Assembly: GCA_013398055.1 (NCBI GenBank)
Contig: VZRS01000246.1
Coordinates: forward strand, 62,301-126,300
Length of the DNA: 64,000 bases
Source: Ifrita kowaldi
Taxonomy: Eukaryota > Chordata > Aves > Passeriformes > Cinclosomatidae
Reading direction: 5' to 3'
In this document: in pieces, positions 60,826 through 64,000 of the stretch
Position numbering within the stretch: position 1 is the stretch's first letter
Layout of the letters: every line of letters starts with the position of its first letter
Program-made: the position numbers and the translations under genes
The notes under the pieces: generated by a model
The model's input: only the letters and a program-made list of their open reading frames with translations
Told to the model about the DNA's origin: nothing
The model's database searches: none

Positions 60826-63800
60826 CTGTAAAAGATTTAAAACAAACAAAACAAAACAGCATTAGAACTAAAGTTGTAAGTTCTTGGCTTTTCAAAGAAT
60901 AGTTACAGTGCTGGAGGAAGGATAGTCACTTTATTCTTCCATAGTATAAGTGTGTCCATTAGGGGAGTGTGTTCACCAGGGGACCTGAAGTAGAGGGGAA
61001 AAATTCTTTTAAGGTATTGTAGAAGGACTGAGGAAAAGTTGTGCAGAAGACATAAGCAAGGTTGAACAGCTCTGGGTGAAGAAGGTGCATTTAACTGGTA
61101 TGGACTGTGCTGGAGACAGTTTTCAATATCACTATCAAGGTCTTGCAGGTATTTATCTTTTATTCCTTCTATTAGAATACAGAGCTAAAAGTCTTTTACT
61201 TTTCTTCTCTTCTTCATCCCCTGGATTCCTAGGGATAACAACTAATAATGCTCACTGAGCACTGTTTTCTCTTTTATTTGGTAGATGCAGAAGTGATCTT
61301 AAGTTTGGTATTGAGATCCTTCTAAACTGATGTAAGGAACTTGACTGACCCCTTCACAATAGGCTCAACAGTGTAGGAGCACTAACTAGAAGATAGAGGG
61401 GACAGCTTGGGGAAGCTTTGGAGGTACAGTAGCAGCACTCTTAGGCATAGCTCTCTGGGGGCTATAGCAGGCTGCACACACCTGCCAGAACATACCACTC
61501 TGTTATCAGGCAGCTCAAAGCAAGTATTCACCAGGGACACCGTTACCTAAAGATATTCTCTTACGAGTGAGAAAAATAAATCAGTGGTTGTTGGTAATTC
61601 ATCTTTTAATTACAGTAGAAGCCAGTTAATGAAGTGTTCTTCTCCCTTGCTACATATTTTATTAACAGCATTCATGAATAAATAAAATGAGTACTAATTG
61701 TGGAGAAAAGTAACCTGGCATTCAGCTTTCTTCAGTACTGCATTTGTGTAAATCTTCACATCTTTGTTCATCAAAAACCTGGTTTGAGACTATTGTCGCT
61801 TTTTCAGTATTTTTGCAGGTGGAAAGTCCTCATATGTAATAGCAATGGGTCTGATCCCAGGATAATTAAAGTGAAAGTGAAAACTGTCCTATATTATATA
61901 ATCCTATGCTAATACTTTGAAAATCAAACACTGTATATATACATATATCACCCCATATGTATCTCTGTATATGCATAGTCAGATGTATAAATTCACACAC
62001 ATAATGTGTGTACTGAAATGGTAGAACTGCCTGTTGTTTACCAGGGTTGGCAGGTGTTTACCATTATGAAATGTATTTTTTTCTGCTCTTACAGCTATAC
62101 CAAATTTTAATAGTTTGGGCTGAAATTTTCTATTCTGGTTGTCAGCCTCAGGCTGAGTTATTTGAAAAACATCAGCCAAATGATTTTGCTAACCCATTTA
62201 TGTAAACTTGGCTGGAGAAAAAGTGCTGTTTTGCTTATACTGAAAGATAATTTTATCCAAAAGAAACCCCTAGCTCCTATGGAATATGACACTGAATTCT
62301 GACAAAGCGGTAAACTAATTACTACACCCTTTTTACATTTCCTTTTAAATATATCTGGCCAACCTACAGTCCTTCAAAAAATGACATGCTCACCAGGGTT
62401 TCATCTGACTACCAGTGATACCCTTGTTCTTTTAGGGAATGTTCCCATGGCTGCTATGTTTTATTTGCAAGCCAATCTTTCCAATATGTGTTACCACATT
62501 TTGAGCACAGCTAATTAGCTCAGCCCCCTCAGGGATTTGGGAGAAGCAATGCCTGTTCTGCAAGTTCCTGCTGCATTGAAACAAAAGATATAAGCCAAAG
62601 TGGCTGCAATTTTAACACATGTAGAGGCAGAAATATGTGTGTCTACATGCTATTGGAAAGTAAGGACTGAAAGGAAGGTTTGACTTTTCTGGCAAACTGC
62701 ATCTTTCATCTGCATATGGAATATGGTACCAAAGGACAAAACCTCTTACAGGGGCCAGCCGAGCAGATTATCTCCCCTTACCATTCTGCCTCATTGTTTC
62801 CTGCTCTGGACCCTGTCTCACCAGGGAGATACTCCATGGCTAACAAAACAAATAAGCTCTTCCTTTCCCAATTCTACTGTTTGCAATTCTTTCGCTCTTG
62901 TGGCACCCAAGTTTTAGTTGTATGCTGTCAACTTTTGCTCCAAAGCTTTGTTACAACTGCAAAAAAAATTGTCAAGAGAGTCTTTAATTAGTTATTCCTA
63001 ACCTGAGTGGTATTCATAGGTAAATGTCATCTATTGGTCAGACCACACATTATCATTTTGAAGATATGCATTTTGAGGGATTTTTTTCTTAAAATGCCGT
63101 AATTGTGTGTAGCCTTGAAATAAGCAAAAGTAGCACAGAATCATTTAGGCTAGAAAACACCTCCAAGACCATCAAGCCCAACCTTTGACTGATCACCACC
63201 TTGTCAACTAGACCATAGCACTAAGTGCAGTGTCCAGTCATTTCCTGAACACCTCAAGGGATGCTGACTCCACCACCTCCCCGAGTAGTCCGTTCCAATT
63301 TTTTACAATCCTTTCCATGAAGGAATTCCTCCTGATGTCCAACCTGATATTCTCCTGGCACATCTTGAGGCTATTTCCTCTTATCCTGTCACTGGTTGTC
63401 TGGGAGGCTGACCCCCACCCGGCCACAACCCCCTTTCAGGGAGTTGTAGAGAGTGATAAGGTCCCCCCTGAGCCTCCTCTTTTCCAGGTTAAACACCCTC
63501 AGCTTCCTCAGCTTCTCCTCATGTAACTCAGTCTCTAACAGGTCCCTTCTCTGGACCTGCTCCAGCTCACCAAGAATGGTCTTGTACTGAGGGACCCAGA
63601 ACTGGACACAGGATTCAAGGTGCAGCCTCACCAGTGCCAAGCACAGAGGGTGTATCCTTAAGTGACAGGAGAGACCCTTTGATTTATGGGAGTAGAGCTT
63701 TGAACTTTGGATTAAATCATGTCCAGAGGTCCTTCATAAACTACTTTTTCCATGTGATTGCAATGATTCTCTGTCATGTATAATGGATTTCTAATGAAAA

Positions 63801-64000
63801 AGAACAGGGTTGACTAAATTGTTATACATACAAGCCCAAAAGATCCGTATGTAGTTTGTTCTTACTGTGCAGTACTAGTGCTGCTTTTCTCATTATCTTC
63901 ACATTAAAGAAGCTAATTAAGGAAAATAATAGAAACTAATGGTAATGTGGGATTTCCTGTGCAGATTATTTTCATATTGCAGTCTGCTAAAAACGCCACA
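60826..64000 (-). other. SCN3A: SCN3A intron 10, 3' part (runs off the window)
   Basis: Sequence upstream of exon 11 on the gene strand. The splice acceptor TTTTACAG lies at its low end. No exon 10 (basic, serine-rich linker sequence) was found, so the intron continues past 64000. The main content is the CR1 at about 63135-63652. The rest, including 61300-63130, shows nothing I can name. Confidence 0.75.
63135..63652 (-). repeat. CR1 LINE 3' part in SCN3A intron 10
   Basis: Minus-strand CR1. The C-terminal RT segment reads HLESCVQFWVPQYKTILGEL, EQVQRRDLLETELHEEKLR and LEKRRLRGDLITLYNSLKGG, followed by the CR1 3' UTR and ending with an ATGATTCTGTG tail near 63135. It lies in the same orientation as SCN3A. 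It is fairly well preserved compared with the copies at 541 and 11995, but it is 5'-truncated. Confidence 0.93.

Overview
The window is vertebrate nuclear DNA and almost certainly avian. It is AT-rich, CpG-poor, intron-rich and sparsely genic. Its recognisable dispersed repeats are mostly CR1 LINEs, several ending in the CR1 'gattctgtga'-type 3' tail, plus one short solo retroviral LTR. No Alu, B1 or L1 elements were recognised. No bacterial-type operon, CRISPR array or tRNA/rRNA gene was seen.

There is one protein-coding gene. It is a neuronal voltage-gated sodium channel alpha subunit on the minus strand, best assigned as SCN3A (Nav1.3). The window holds its last 16 coding exons (exons 11-26 in the usual SCN1A-style numbering) between 60825 and 25003. 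They splice in silico to 4353 bp, an uninterrupted 1450 codons plus stop, covering the later DI-DII linker, domains II, III and IV and the C-terminus. The 5' part (promoter, domain I, exons 1-10) lies beyond position 64000. All exon lengths but one match my recollection of the family's sizes exactly (133, 239, 174, 357, 121, 155, 174, 123, 282, 54, 138, 105, 271). Splice sites are GT-AG except between exons 23 and 24, which is the family's conserved AT-AC intron. The filter residues E (DII), K (DIII) and A (DIV), the IFM inactivation motif, the ankyrin-G binding motif, the IQ motif and the PPSY motif are all intact. The gene looks functional.

Layout: 1-22.9 kb is the gene-free 3' flank. It has a decayed CR1 (about 541-850), an antisense CR1 RT fragment (about 9035-9262), a CR1 RT to 3' fragment (about 11995-12812), a 306-bp solo LTR with a 6-bp target-site duplication (16172-16477), and a CR1 (about 20386-21985) carrying an apparent 559-bp duplication around a single N. 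About 22.9-25.0 kb is the inferred SCN3A 3' UTR, with a CA/CG/TA microsatellite and a one-N scaffold join. 25.0-60.8 kb is exons and introns. 60.8-64 kb is part of intron 10, with another CR1 near its end.

No previously undescribed system is visible. The points most worth a second look are the assembly joins, the AT-AC intron, the solo LTR, and two places where this Nav1.3 resembles Nav1.2 more than mammalian Nav1.3 does. Family comparisons are from memory and no alignment was run.
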